Shown here: in pieces, positions 36,884-46,946 of the stretch
Position numbering within the stretch: the stretch's first letter is position 1
How the letters are laid out: each line of letters opens with the position of its first letter
Assembly: GCF_002358085.1 (NCBI RefSeq)
Contig: NZ_NTJD01000001.1
Span: forward strand, 186,001-250,000
Source: Pseudothioclava arenosa
GTDB taxonomy: Bacteria; Pseudomonadota; Alphaproteobacteria; Rhodobacterales; Rhodobacteraceae
Length of the DNA stretch: 64,000 bases
Direction of reading: 5' to 3'
The notes under the pieces: model-generated
Seen by the model: only the letters and a program-made list of their open reading frames with translations
Database searches by the model: none
Told to the model about the DNA's origin: nothing
Program-made: the position numbers and the translations under genes

Positions 36884-38025
36884 TCCTGAAGGCCAAAGAA
36901 CGTGGCGGCGGCGCGCAGCTTGCCCGCTATCTGCTCTCAATGCGCGAGAACGATCATGTCGAATTGCATGAGGTTCGCGGTTTCGTCAGCGATGATCTGC
37001 TGGATGCGTTTCGAGAACTGGACGCCATCGCCGCTGGAACGCGCTGCAAGAACTACATGTTCTCGGCGAGTCTGAACCCGCCTGGCGGTGCCGATCCCAC
37101 GGTCGAAGATTTCGAGAAGGCTGCCGATGCGGTCGAGCGCAAGCTCGGCCTCGAAGATCAGCCCCGCGCCATTGTCTTCCATGAAAAGGACGGGCGGCGG
37201 CATGCGCATGTCGTCTGGTCACGGATCGATGCTGAACGGATGCGGGCAATCAATATTTCACACTACAAGCTGCGCCTGCGGGACGTGTCACGCGATCTGT
37301 TCCGCGAACATGGCTGGGAGATGCCGAAGGGGCTGCTCGATTGGCGGGAGCGCGATCCGCTCCGCTACACGCTGCAAGAATGGCAGCAAGCGCGGCGCGT
37401 CGGCCTCAACCCCAAACAAATCAAGACGCTTTTCAGGGAATGCTGGGAGCACTCGGATTCAGCTTCCGCGTTCGCGCAAGCTCTCAAAGAACGCGGTTTC
37501 ACGCTTGCGCCCGGAGATCGGCGCGGCTTCGTCGCCGTCGATTTTCGCGGCGAGGTCTATTCTGTAGCCCGTCAGTCAGGCGTGAAGACCAAAGAAGTCG
37601 CGGAACGTCCCGGCGATCCTGAGGCCATGCCTTCGGTCGATGAAGCGCGGCAAGCGATAGCCTCGCGAATGTCCGAACGCCTAAAGGGTTTCGTCAGGCA
37701 ATCGGAGCTCGAAGCAGCACGCGGCCAGAAGGCGCTGGAATTCGAGCGCAGCGAAATGGCGGGACGGCATCGGCATGAACGTCAGATGCTCCATGATGCT
37801 CTGGAAAAACGCTGGATCGCGGAAACCAATGCGCGGGCGGTGCGGCTGCCGCGCGGGTTCTCGGGCGTTTGGAAACGGATCACGGGCGGCTACCCCAGTG
37901 TGATCTGCGCCCTCAGAGAGCCTAAACTCCCCGAGAGCCAGCCACAGGAACTACTCAAAACAGACGCGGGCTTGATCGGCCTCCGTCTATCTATGGTGGG
38001 CCATAAATCGCGGGTTGGTTTGGGA
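36880..38025 (+). pseudogene. Truncated relaxase (MobA/VirD2-like)
   Basis: Residues 1-340 are a relaxase: an N-terminal tyrosine region (LARYLLSM), the three-histidine metal motif HEKDGRRHAHVVWSRID (His101, 108, 110), and a helical tail. After KRITGGY (residues 332-338) the similarity stops. The frame remains open to 38574, but from 38026 it is antisense to hsdR, so those last residues are not authentic. The original C-terminus was removed by a deletion joining it to hsdR at about 37900-38025. The nuclease domain itself looks complete. Confidence 0.75.
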
Positions 38026-40361
38026 TCAGCCTACGTAGAGCTGCTGCTGCATCTTCCTGTAGGCATCTCGCACTGTGGAAAGCTCACCGAGCTTTTCCTT
38101 ACTCTCGCTCACGCCACCGAATCGGGCCGTCAAGAACTGCCCCAGCTTCTTGCTTGCAAGCTCGTTCTCTCCATTCGCTTCGTAAGCCTGCAGAATGGCA
38201 AGGAGGAGGTTCTTGAGTTCAGCATTTGCTTCCTGCAGCCCGTCAGACCTTACCGCATCGGCTCGGTCGAAACGTGTCTTTGGCGGATTGGCATAGAGAA
38301 CATACCCGAGAACGTCGAAGAGATCGCTGTTTGGGGCGTCTACAAGCTGGCGGATGTCGTTGAGACGATCTTGATCATACCCGCCTTCCTCAAGCTGGGT
38401 CATGAAATGCTCGCGGCTGTCTGGATCGCTCCAGAGTTTCCTCAGAGCATCTTCGTCGGCGATCATCTCCGACAAGTCCCCGAAAAGTCGTTCAAGGAAC
38501 TCGGCAGCGGACATAGGTTTCCCGTCTGGCCCCCAGTAGGTTGTTGTCTTGAGGAACTTAATCTTTCTCTCTGAACCGTCAGCGAGGCGAACAACGATCT
38601 TCTCAACAGGCGGCTCGGGAGGAACAGGAGGCGTCGGGTCGTTCCCGCTATCATCTCCCGTCGTGTCACCACCGGTCTCGCCACCCGTTCCCGGCCTTGG
38701 AGGCTCGGGTGCCAGGGGTTCTCCATCCCACTCAGGATCGTTGAAGTTCTCATGCGCCTTCACGAAGTCCCAGATGGTGAAGAAATCCTTCCCGTCGTAG
38801 GTCCTCGTCCCCCTTCCGATGATCTGCTTGAACTCGATCATGGAGCGGATGGGTCGCATCAAGACGATGTGCCTGACGTTCCTCGCATCCACGCCAGTCG
38901 AGAGCTTCTGCGATGTGGTGAGGATCGTGGGGATGGTCTTGTCGTTGTCTTGGAAGTCGCGGAGGTGCTGCTCCCCGACAACTCCGTCGTCAGCTGTCAC
39001 CCTGTGGCAGTAGTCGGGATCGGTGCTGGTCTTCGCCTGATTGATCAGGTCTCGGACCAGTGCCGCGTGAGCCTGAGTGGCACAGAAAACGAGGGTCTTT
39101 TGTCGTTGGTCCATCTCCTCCATGAACTCCCGGACGCGGGCCAGCTCTCGTTCCCTGATCTCGATGATCCGGTTGAAGTCACCCTCGGTGAACTTCCTTC
39201 CTGCCTCAATCTCTCCCCGTAGCACCTCGTCCTGAGGATCGTAGACATACTCGTCGATGGTGCTGGCCATCTGACGCACCTTGAAGGGAGTGAGGAAGCC
39301 GTCCTCGATCCCGTCTCGCAAGGCGTAGGTGTAGACCGGCTCGCCGAAGTAGGCGTAGGTATCTGCGTTGTGCTTCCGCTTGGGCGTGGCTGTCAGCCCG
39401 AGCTGAACCGCTGGAGCGAAGTGATTGAGGATGTCCCGCCACTGGCTTTCATCGTTTGCTCCTCCCCGGTGGCACTCGTCGATTACGATGAAGTCGAAAA
39501 GTCTGAGGGGTAGTCGTGGAAGACTGGCTGACCCTCCCCGGTCATGAAGGTCTGGAAGATCGTGAAGAAGACGCTGGCGTTGGTCGGGGCGCGTCCACCG
39601 CGCTTGCGCAATGCCTCAGGGTCGATGCGCATGACCGAAGTCGGGTCGAAGGCGGAGAAGGCGTTGTAGGCCTGATCGGCGAGGATGTTGCGGTCAGCCA
39701 GGAACAGGATGCGGGGGCGTCGCACAGGCTCCCGCTCAAGGCTCCACTTCGCATGGAACAACTTCCACGCGATCTGGAAGGCGATGGAGGTCTTGCCTGT
39801 TCCCGTGGCGAGCGTCAGGAGGATGCGGTCCTGCCCTTGGGCGACAGCTTCCAACGCTGCGGTGATCGCCTTGTGCTGGTAGTAGCGGGGTTCCCACTTA
39901 CCCCCAGCTGTCTCGAAAGGCACCTCCCCGAAGCGGAGACGCCACGCGTTCTGGTCGCCGAAAGTGCGATCCCAGAGGTCCTGTGGTGAGGGAAAGGGGG
40001 GAGGGAGGTCGTCATTCTCCATTCCCGTCTGCATGTCGCACTGGAACCACTGTAGGCCGTTGGATGCGAAGGCGAAGCGGGAGCCGAGGCGCTGGGCGTA
40101 GTCCTTGGTCTGTCCCACGCCTTCCCGGTGACTGAGACCCGCTCGTTTGGCCTCCAGCGTTGCCAGCTTGTGACCGCGATACTCCAGCACGTAGTCACAG
40201 GAGAGGCCCTTACCGCGCTTTCCTCCCGACTGGATGCGTCCCGGACAGATCACCTCCCGCCGGACCCGAGAGCCTTCGACCTTGCCCCAGCCGGCAGCGG
40301 CCAGCACCGGGTCGATCCGGTTGGCGCGGGTGTCGGCTTCGGTTTCTTCGTGAAGGCTCAT
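38026..40361 (-). pseudogene. hsdR: Type I restriction endonuclease subunit R, frameshifted
   Basis: Two consecutive frames make one HsdR of about 775 residues. The first (from 40361) has the EAKR nuclease motif (LATLEAKRAG) and Walker A LATGTGKTSIAF, and runs into a stop at 39483. The second frame continues with FIVIDECHRGG (DEAD-box-like motif II), LGLTATP, and GRGTRTYDGKDF (motif VI) to 38026. The break is at four A residues, 39497-39500 (TTTT on the coding strand), where one more T restores the frame. This is either a real inactivating deletion or a homopolymer error. Without hsdM, restriction activity would be useless or harmful, so loss is plausible. Confidence 0.85.
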
Positions 40362-40374
40362 CGCTGTTCGGAAC

Positions 40375-40701
40375 CTACAGCTTCAAGCCATGGTGGGTCT
40401 CAAGATGCCTCAGAACATCGTCCAGCGCCTCGATGATATGGAGCCTGTTGGCACCGAAGGCGTAGTATCCAGTGGCGAGCATTTGGGGCGATACATCCGT
40501 CGCGGCGGGATACTTCCTCCTGCGTTTCTCACCGCTCTCATCGATCATCGTGAGAGGGTAGCGGAAGTCCCGCCCTTTGCCCTCATACACCCCACCGGGA
40601 CCCCAGTTCTGGATGTTTCCGTTGTAGCAGTTCTTTCCAACAAGATGCTCAAGCTCCGCAAGCAGTCTCGCTCGTTTCTTCGTCAACTTCGATCTTGTCA
40701 T
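40375..40701 (-). CDS. Small protein of the type I restriction locus
   Basis: 108 residues, beginning MTRSKLTKKRARLLAELE. It contains FRYPLTMIDESGEKRRRKYP. I do not recognise a domain, but small basic proteins in this place, between hsdS and hsdR, are seen in type I loci. It ends 14 bases before the hsdR start and lies 17 bases after the hsdS remnant. It looks intact. Confidence 0.65.
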   Translation of the reverse strand: MTRSKLTKKRARLLAELEHLVGKNCYNGNIQNWGPGGVYEGKGRDFRYPLTMIDESGEKRRRKYPAATDVSPQMLATGYYAFGANRLHIIEALDDVLRHLETHHGLKL

Positions 40702-40717
40702 GGGAAACCTCTTTCTC

Positions 40718-40780
40718 TCAGGTGAGTTCGCCTGAAAATGCTTTGTTGAGAAGTGATTGACGTAGCTCGTCCACGTTCTC
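40718..40780 (-). pseudogene. hsdS: C-terminal remnant of hsdS
   Basis: The last 20 codons before the stop at 40718 read ENVDELRQSLLNKAFSGELT, the characteristic end of type I specificity subunits. Everything upstream of it is integrase sequence in another frame, so hsdM and most of hsdS are gone. Confidence 0.75.
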
Positions 40781-41626
40781 GCAGGTCAGGGTATTCGACG
40801 CGCTCGATGTTCTCCTTAAGCAGGTCAATCCGGTAGCGACCGTCGCCATAGCGTCCTGCCATCCCTCGCTCAGCGTGACCCTGTAGCGCGTCCATGATGT
40901 TCGGCGGCACAGCTTGATGGCAGCAGAGAGGAGAGGGGCTTCGTGAACGCTTTGAGGAGCCGCTTGAGGCGCATCTGGCGTCGGGACAACGTCGCCCTTG
41001 TTTCTTCTCCGAATGGCCTCTCTGGCCTCAACAGAGGCCTCCTGCAACGCACGTGTGAGCCGAGGCCAACTGGGCGACGACGGATCGAGCCGCAGGTCAA
41101 TGCCTTCCCATGACAGAACCTCCTCTGCCTCAGAGCGGTAGAACGGGTCCGCCTTGCCTCGCGCCATGTTGAAGCGGGTAATCTCGTCCATGTCCTCGAC
41201 GAGCATTTTGTATTCTTCGAAGGTCTGGCGTGGGTCGAACTGCTGCGGTGACACGAGGACGGACTGTCCCTCATGGTCTTCCACTTCCTCGAACCCATCG
41301 ATCCTGACCTCTTCATCCTCATCGAGTAGGTGGTGCAGGTAGAGAGCCTTGATTGTGGCGATTTGCTCAGGCGTCAGTTCGTGCAGTTTCTCTTCCCGCT
41401 CCCGAGCCAGCCTCAGTCGGTGTTCGTCGAAAAGGCGGTCTACCCTGACAGCCTCGATTTTCACTCTGCAGAGCGCTTCTGAGTAGTCGCGGGTCTTCAG
41501 CGAGAAGGTCTCTTCCCGCTTTCCGTAGGTAGCAATGATGTCTTGGGGGACTGCAGCGCGGTGGTAGTAGACCGCTCCACGACGGTAGAGACGGGTGTGT
41601 CCGGGCATCTTCGTAAGGCGCTCCAC
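40781..41626 (-). pseudogene. int: Tyrosine integrase with internal deletion
   Basis: The N-terminal 235 residues from 41626 (or the Met at 41608, MPGHTRLYRRGAVYYHR) match the long N-terminal region of Rhodobacterales phage-type integrases. At about 40910 the frame changes: in the neighbouring minus-strand frame comes DALQGHAERGMAGRYGDG...LKENIERVEYPDL, the catalytic His and Tyr end of such an integrase. Most of the core-binding and catalytic domains (about 200 residues, including the first Arg) are missing. The open frame then runs into the hsdS tail at 40780. The protein cannot be an active recombinase. Confidence 0.8.
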
Positions 41627-41700
41627 TGTAACACCTCAGCGTAACACCCTTGGAAAATAACTCTTCATTTGCAGCAAGTTACTGATCTTGTTGTCATATG

Positions 41701-41708
41701 AGGAGATT

Positions 41709-41715
<7 letters not shown>
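41701..41715 (+). repeat. attR: 15-bp direct repeat at tRNA-Ala
   Basis: Identical to 36324-36338. Bases 41709-41715 are the tRNA 3' end (TCCACCA on the minus strand) and 41701-41708 the flank, the normal arrangement for an element inserted at a tRNA 3' end. Confidence 0.8.
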
Positions 41716-41784
<69 letters not shown>

Positions 41785-41894
41785 ACCGGAGGTCTGTCCC
41801 GGGCGCTGCCCGGTCCGTGTGGGAGGCGTATAGGCAGATCGAGATACGGGCGCAAGAGGAAAATTCGCGCCGTGTTGAAAAAACCGCGCGCAAG

Positions 41895-41924
41895 AAAAAA
41901 GGCGCGAAGGTTGCCCCTCGCGCC
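41895..41924 (-). terminator. Terminator after the FYDLN-type gene
   Basis: On the minus strand the stem GGCGCGAGGG / CCTTCGCGCC (one mismatch) is followed by six T residues, 24 bases past the stop at 41948. Confidence 0.75.
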
Positions 41925-41947
41925 CGGTAATTTCGCCCTGCGACCGA

Positions 41948-42271
41948 TCAGCTGTCGTCGTCGTTCGAGCTGACATCGGCGATTTCGTCGAGCGAGACGT
42001 TATCGTCGTCATCATCCTCGAGCAGGTCATCGTCGAGATCGACATCACCTGCGTCATCGTCCAGATCCGTATCGTCCAGATCATCCATATCGACCTGGTT
42101 CTTCGGGGTCGATTTTTCGGCGATGAGCACGCGGCTGCGGCCTTCGGTGATGCTTTCCAGCGTGAAGCTGTTCGAGCAGACCGGGCAGGTCATCGGGTTC
42201 TTGTTGAGGTCATAGAACCGGCTCGCGCAATGGGGGCAGAGGCGCTTGACGCCCCATTCCTCTTTCGGCAT
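41948..42271 (-). CDS. TIGR02300 family protein (FYDLN acid protein)
   Basis: 107 residues from the ATG at 42271. The N-terminus MPKEEWGVKRLCPHCASRFYDLNK and the second CPVC form a zinc-ribbon-like pair of CxxC motifs; the C-terminal 50 residues are almost all Asp/Glu. This is the alphaproteobacterial FYDLN family, of unknown function. The longer upstream frame is not family-like and overlaps the divergent gene's leader. Confidence 0.9.
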   Translation of the reverse strand: MPKEEWGVKRLCPHCASRFYDLNKNPMTCPVCSNSFTLESITEGRSRVLIAEKSTPKNQVDMDDLDDTDLDDDAGDVDLDDDLLEDDDDDNVSLDEIADVSSNDDDS

Positions 42272-42416
42272 GGAAATCTCCTGGCTTCGCTCTAAACAGA
42301 GAGTCGAGGCCAACTGCCACAATGTCCCCGGGGTGTCAAAGCCTTTTCGTGGAGAACCCGGCAATGGTGCGGCCTCGTGCCCCGCAAGGCCCGCAAACCG
42401 CCGCAAGGAGCCCGCT

Positions 42417-43109
42417 CTGACCCGACTCACCTTGCCAGACGGATCCGAGATCGCGCTGCGGCTGCGCCGCTCGGCACGGGCGCGTCGCTATGCGCTGCGG
42501 GTGTCGCGCCATGACGGGGCGGTGACGCTGACGCTGCCGCAGCGCGGGACAGAGCGCGAGGCGCTGCGCTTCGCTCAGGGGCACGCCGTCTGGATCGCCG
42601 AAACGCTGGCCGGGATCGCGCCGCCCGTGACAGTGCGGTTCGGGATGGAGCTGCCTTTTGAGGGCCGCCCGCTGCGGCTCGAAGCCGCGCAGCTCCGCGC
42701 GCCGCGGATCGAGGGCGACCGGTTGCTGGCGCCCGAGGACCCGGCGCGGCTCGGCGCTAGGATCGAGGCCTTTCTCAAGCTTGCCGCCCGCCAGCGCCTT
42801 CAGGCCGCCACTGAGACCCATGCCGGCCGCCTCGGGCGTCCGTTCTCGCGTATCACGCTACGCGATACGCGCTCGCGCTGGGGTTCGTGCAGCCACGCGG
42901 GCGCGCTCAGCTACAACTGGCGGTTGGTGATGGCGCCGCCCTCGGTGCTGGATTACGTCGCCGCCCACGAGGTCGCGCATCTGCAGGAAATGAACCACTC
43001 GCCCGATTTCTGGGCCGTGGTCGCGCGGCTCTGCCCGGGCTACCGCAGCGAGCGTGCCTGGCTCAAGCGCGAGGGCGGGGCGCTGCAGGCGATCCGCTTC
43101 CGAGACTGA
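42417..43109 (+). CDS. YgjP-like M48 family metalloprotease (DUF45)
   Basis: 230 residues if read from CTG at 42417. No in-frame ATG or GTG fits: the ATG at 42246 lies in the divergent gene and the GTG at 42333 adds unrelated sequence. AGGAG at 42406 stands six bases before this CTG. The zinc motif HEVAHLQEMNHSPDFW (HExxH) and RWGSCSHAGALSYNWRL are the family signatures. The substrate is unknown; some family members have been linked to nucleotide hydrolysis rather than proteolysis. The GntR gene starts 34 bases later. Confidence 0.8.
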   Translation: MTRLTLPDGSEIALRLRRSARARRYALRVSRHDGAVTLTLPQRGTEREALRFAQGHAVWIAETLAGIAPPVTVRFGMELPFEGRPLRLEAAQLRAPRIEGDRLLAPEDPARLGARIEAFLKLAARQRLQAATETHAGRLGRPFSRITLRDTRSRWGSCSHAGALSYNWRLVMAPPSVLDYVAAHEVAHLQEMNHSPDFWAVVARLCPGYRSERAWLKREGGALQAIRFRD

Positions 43110-43125
43110 TTGACGGCGCGCCGTT

Positions 43126-43137
43126 TTGTGATCACAA
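43126..43137. promoter_or_regulatory. Palindromic operator at the GntR gene
   Basis: TTGTGATCACAA, a perfect 12-bp palindrome, ends six bases before the ATG at 43144, where it would cover the ribosome-binding region or transcription start. The same core occurs twice before sucC and twice before sdhC. Autoregulation is inferred. Confidence 0.65.
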
Positions 43138-43143
43138 CAGGGC

Positions 43144-43791
43144 ATGACCACCAGCACCTCACGCCCGATCGAAAGCGCCGCGCATGACCGGCTGTATCGC
43201 AGCCTGCGTCAGCAGATCATGCATGGCGAGCTCTTGCCCGGCCAACCGTTGACGCTGCGCGGGCTTGGCAAGCAGCATGGCGTCTCGATGACCCCCGCGC
43301 GCGAGGCCCTGCGGCGGCTGGTGGCGGAAGGCGCGCTGATGCTGTCCTCCTCGGGGCGTGTCGCGACGCCCGAGCTGTCGAACGAGCGGATCGAGGAACT
43401 TGCCGCCCTGCGCGCCCTGATCGAGCCAGAGCTGGCCGCCCGTGCCCTGCCGCGCGCCCACCTCGCGCTGATCGACCGGCTCGCCGCGATCAACTCGCTC
43501 AACGCCGAGGCGGTCGCGAAGCAGGACCCGGTCAGCTACATCCGCACCAATCTCGAGTTCCACCGCACGCTCTACCTGCGCGCCCAGGCGCCCGCGATGC
43601 TGGCGGTGATCGAAACCGTCTGGCTGCAGCTCGGTCCGACGATGCGCGCTCTCTACAACCGGATCTCGCGCAACGAGCCGCCGCGCCATCACCGGATGAT
43701 CCTCGCCGCGCTGCGCGCCGGAGACGAGCCCGCACTGCGTCTTGCCGTGCGCACCGACGTGACCCAGGGCCTGCGCCATCTGGCAGGCTAG
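43144..43791 (+). CDS. GntR family regulator, FadR/FCD type
   Basis: 215 residues. Winged helix-turn-helix at residues 12-75 (LTLRGLGKQHGVSMTPAREALRRL); FCD effector domain at 80-210 with metal-site residues expected in NLEFHRTLYL and HHRMILAALRAGDEPAL. FCD regulators usually respond to organic acids. It is convergent with lpd at the end of the suc genes, and its own start carries the palindrome found before sucC and sdhC. A role as a TCA-cycle regulator is therefore a reasoned guess. Confidence 0.88.
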   Translation: MTTSTSRPIESAAHDRLYRSLRQQIMHGELLPGQPLTLRGLGKQHGVSMTPAREALRRLVAEGALMLSSSGRVATPELSNERIEELAALRALIEPELAARALPRAHLALIDRLAAINSLNAEAVAKQDPVSYIRTNLEFHRTLYLRAQAPAMLAVIETVWLQLGPTMRALYNRISRNEPPRHHRMILAALRAGDEPALRLAVRTDVTQGLRHLAG

Positions 43792-43794
43792 GAA

Positions 43795-43845
43795 GCGTAT
43801 TTGATCCAAGAAGAAGCGCGCAGTTTCTTCTTGGTCCAAATACGC
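43795..43845. repeat. Long inverted repeat between convergent genes
   Basis: Two 21-base arms, 43795-43815 and 43825-43845, pair with two mismatches. Each arm has the GTATTTG...CCAAGAAGAA tail of the REP-like elements seen elsewhere, so it looks like two copies head to head. It may also stop transcription from the GntR gene. Confidence 0.7.
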
Positions 43846-43874
43846 AATTCTACCGAGACGCCTGCGCGCGATCG

Positions 43875-43902
43875 AAAAAGGGCGACCCGAGGGCCGCCCT
43901 TT
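43875..43902 (-). terminator. Terminator after lpd
   Basis: On the minus strand AAAGGGCGGCC / GGTCGCCCTTT with a four-base loop is followed by TT, 22 bases past the lpd stop. It closes the suc-lpd operon. Confidence 0.8.
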
Positions 43903-43923
43903 CGTCGTTTCCGGAGTGCCGGA

Positions 43924-45312
43924 TCAGGCGTGGATCGCGCCGTCGCCGCAGGCCAGAGCCGCTTCGCGCACCGCTTCCGAATAGGTCGGGTGGGCGTGGC
44001 AGGTCAGCGCGATATCCTGAGCCGAAGCCCCGAATTCCATCGCGACGCAGATCTCGTGGATCATGTCGCCAGCGGCCGGGCCGATGATGTGGCAGCCGAG
44101 GATGCGGTCGCTCGCCGCATCGACGATCAGCTTCACGAAACCGTCGGCCTGGAACACGGCCTTGGCGCGGGCGTTGCCCATGAAGCTGAACTTGCCGACC
44201 TTGTAGGCGCGGCCCTCGGCCTTCAGCGCCTCTTCGGTCTTGCCGACCGAGGCAACCTCGGGGGTGGTGTAGATCACACCGGGGATCACGTCGTAGTTCA
44301 CGTGGCCATGCTTGCCGGCGACTACTTCGGCCACCGCCATGCCTTCGTCCTCGGCCTTGTGGGCGAGCATCGGGCCCACGATCGCGTCGCCGATCGCGTA
44401 GATGCCTTTGACGTTGGTCGCCCAATGCGCATCGGTCTTGATCTGGCCGCGCGGCTCCATCTCGACGCCCAGCTCGGCGAGGCCGAGCCCGTCGGTGTAG
44501 GGCTTGCGGCCGGTGGCGACCAGCACGACTTCGGCGTCGAGCGTGTGCTCGCTCTCGTCCTTGCGCAGCTTGTAGGCGACGGTGTTCTTGCCCTTGCCCT
44601 TGGTCACGCCCTGCACTGCGGCGCCGAGCACGAAGTCGATGCCCTGCTTGGCGAGGATCTTCTGGAAGGACTTGGCCACTTCGCCATCCATGCCCGGCGT
44701 GATCGCGTCGAGGAATTCGACCACGGTCACCTCGGCGCCGAGGCGTCTGTAGACCGAACCCATTTCAAGCCCGATCACGCCCGCACCGATCACCACGACC
44801 GATTTCGGAATCTTTTTCAGCGACAGCGCGCCGGTCGAGGTGACGACGGTGTCTTCGTCAATCTCGATGCCGGGCAGCGAGGCGGCCTCGGAGCCGGTGG
44901 CGATGATGATGTTCTTGGCCGAGTGGACCTCGTCGCCGACCTTGACCTGACCGGCCGCCGGGATCGAGCCCCAGCCCTTGAGCCAGGTTACCTTGTTCTT
45001 CTTGAACAGGAATTCGATGCCCTTGGTGTTGCCGCCGATGACATCGTCCTTATAGGCCTGCATTTGCTTCCAGTCGACCGAGGGGCTTTTGCCCTTCAGG
45101 CCCATCTTGGCGAAGTTATGCTCGGCCTCGTGCAACTGGTGCGTCGCGTTCAAAAGCGCCTTGGACGGAATGCAGCCCACGTTGAGGCAGGTGCCGCCCA
45201 GCGTTTCGCGCCCTTCGACACAAGCGGTCTTGAGGCCTAGTTGCGCACAGCGGATCGCACAGACATAGCCACCCGGGCCGCCGCCGATCACGATAACGTC
45301 GAAATCTGCCAT
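43924..45312 (-). CDS. lpd: Dihydrolipoyl dehydrogenase (E3)
   Basis: 462 residues. FAD-binding [11 protein letters not shown], redox-active disulfide [13 protein letters not shown] (Cys42, Cys47), NAD-binding [11 protein letters not shown] and the C-terminal HAHPTYSEA with the catalytic His-Glu pair. It reoxidises lipoyl groups of the 2-oxoglutarate dehydrogenase complex encoded just upstream. It is separated from sucB by 125 bases that hold a REP-like repeat. Confidence 0.96.
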   Translation of the reverse strand: MADFDVIVIGGGPGGYVCAIRCAQLGLKTACVEGRETLGGTCLNVGCIPSKALLNATHQLHEAEHNFAKMGLKGKSPSVDWKQMQAYKDDVIGGNTKGIEFLFKKNKVTWLKGWGSIPAAGQVKVGDEVHSAKNIIIATGSEAASLPGIEIDEDTVVTSTGALSLKKIPKSVVVIGAGVIGLEMGSVYRRLGAEVTVVEFLDAITPGMDGEVAKSFQKILAKQGIDFVLGAAVQGVTKGKGKNTVAYKLRKDESEHTLDAEVVLVATGRKPYTDGLGLAELGVEMEPRGQIKTDAHWATNVKGIYAIGDAIVGPMLAHKAEDEGMAVAEVVAGKHGHVNYDVIPGVIYTTPEVASVGKTEEALKAEGRAYKVGKFSFMGNARAKAVFQADGFVKLIVDAASDRILGCHIIGPAAGDMIHEICVAMEFGASAQDIALTCHAHPTYSEAVREAALACGDGAIHA

Positions 45313-45326
45313 TGGAGTTTCCTTTG

Positions 45327-45400
45327 ACTACGGCGGGGGGCGCTGCCCCCCGTGCCCCCCGGGCGTATTTCAGCCAAGAAGAAGGGGCGGGAATGGAAAG
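45327..45400. repeat. REP-like element between sucB and lpd
   Basis: GGGGGGCGCTGCCCCCC followed by CCCCGGGCGTATTTCAGCC and AAGAAGAAGG. It matches the elements near 1039, 18196 and 43795, and lies inside an operon, where it could act on mRNA stability. Confidence 0.6.
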
Positions 45401-45437
45401 GGGCGGCGCGGGGCCGCCCCGGTTGGGTTGCGTCAGA

Positions 45438-46943
<1,506 letters not shown>

Positions 46944-46946
46944 TTA

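Noticed and set aside
38026-38574. Last 180 codons of the relaxase frame as real protein
   Set aside because: They are antisense to the conserved end of hsdR and have no relaxase similarity.
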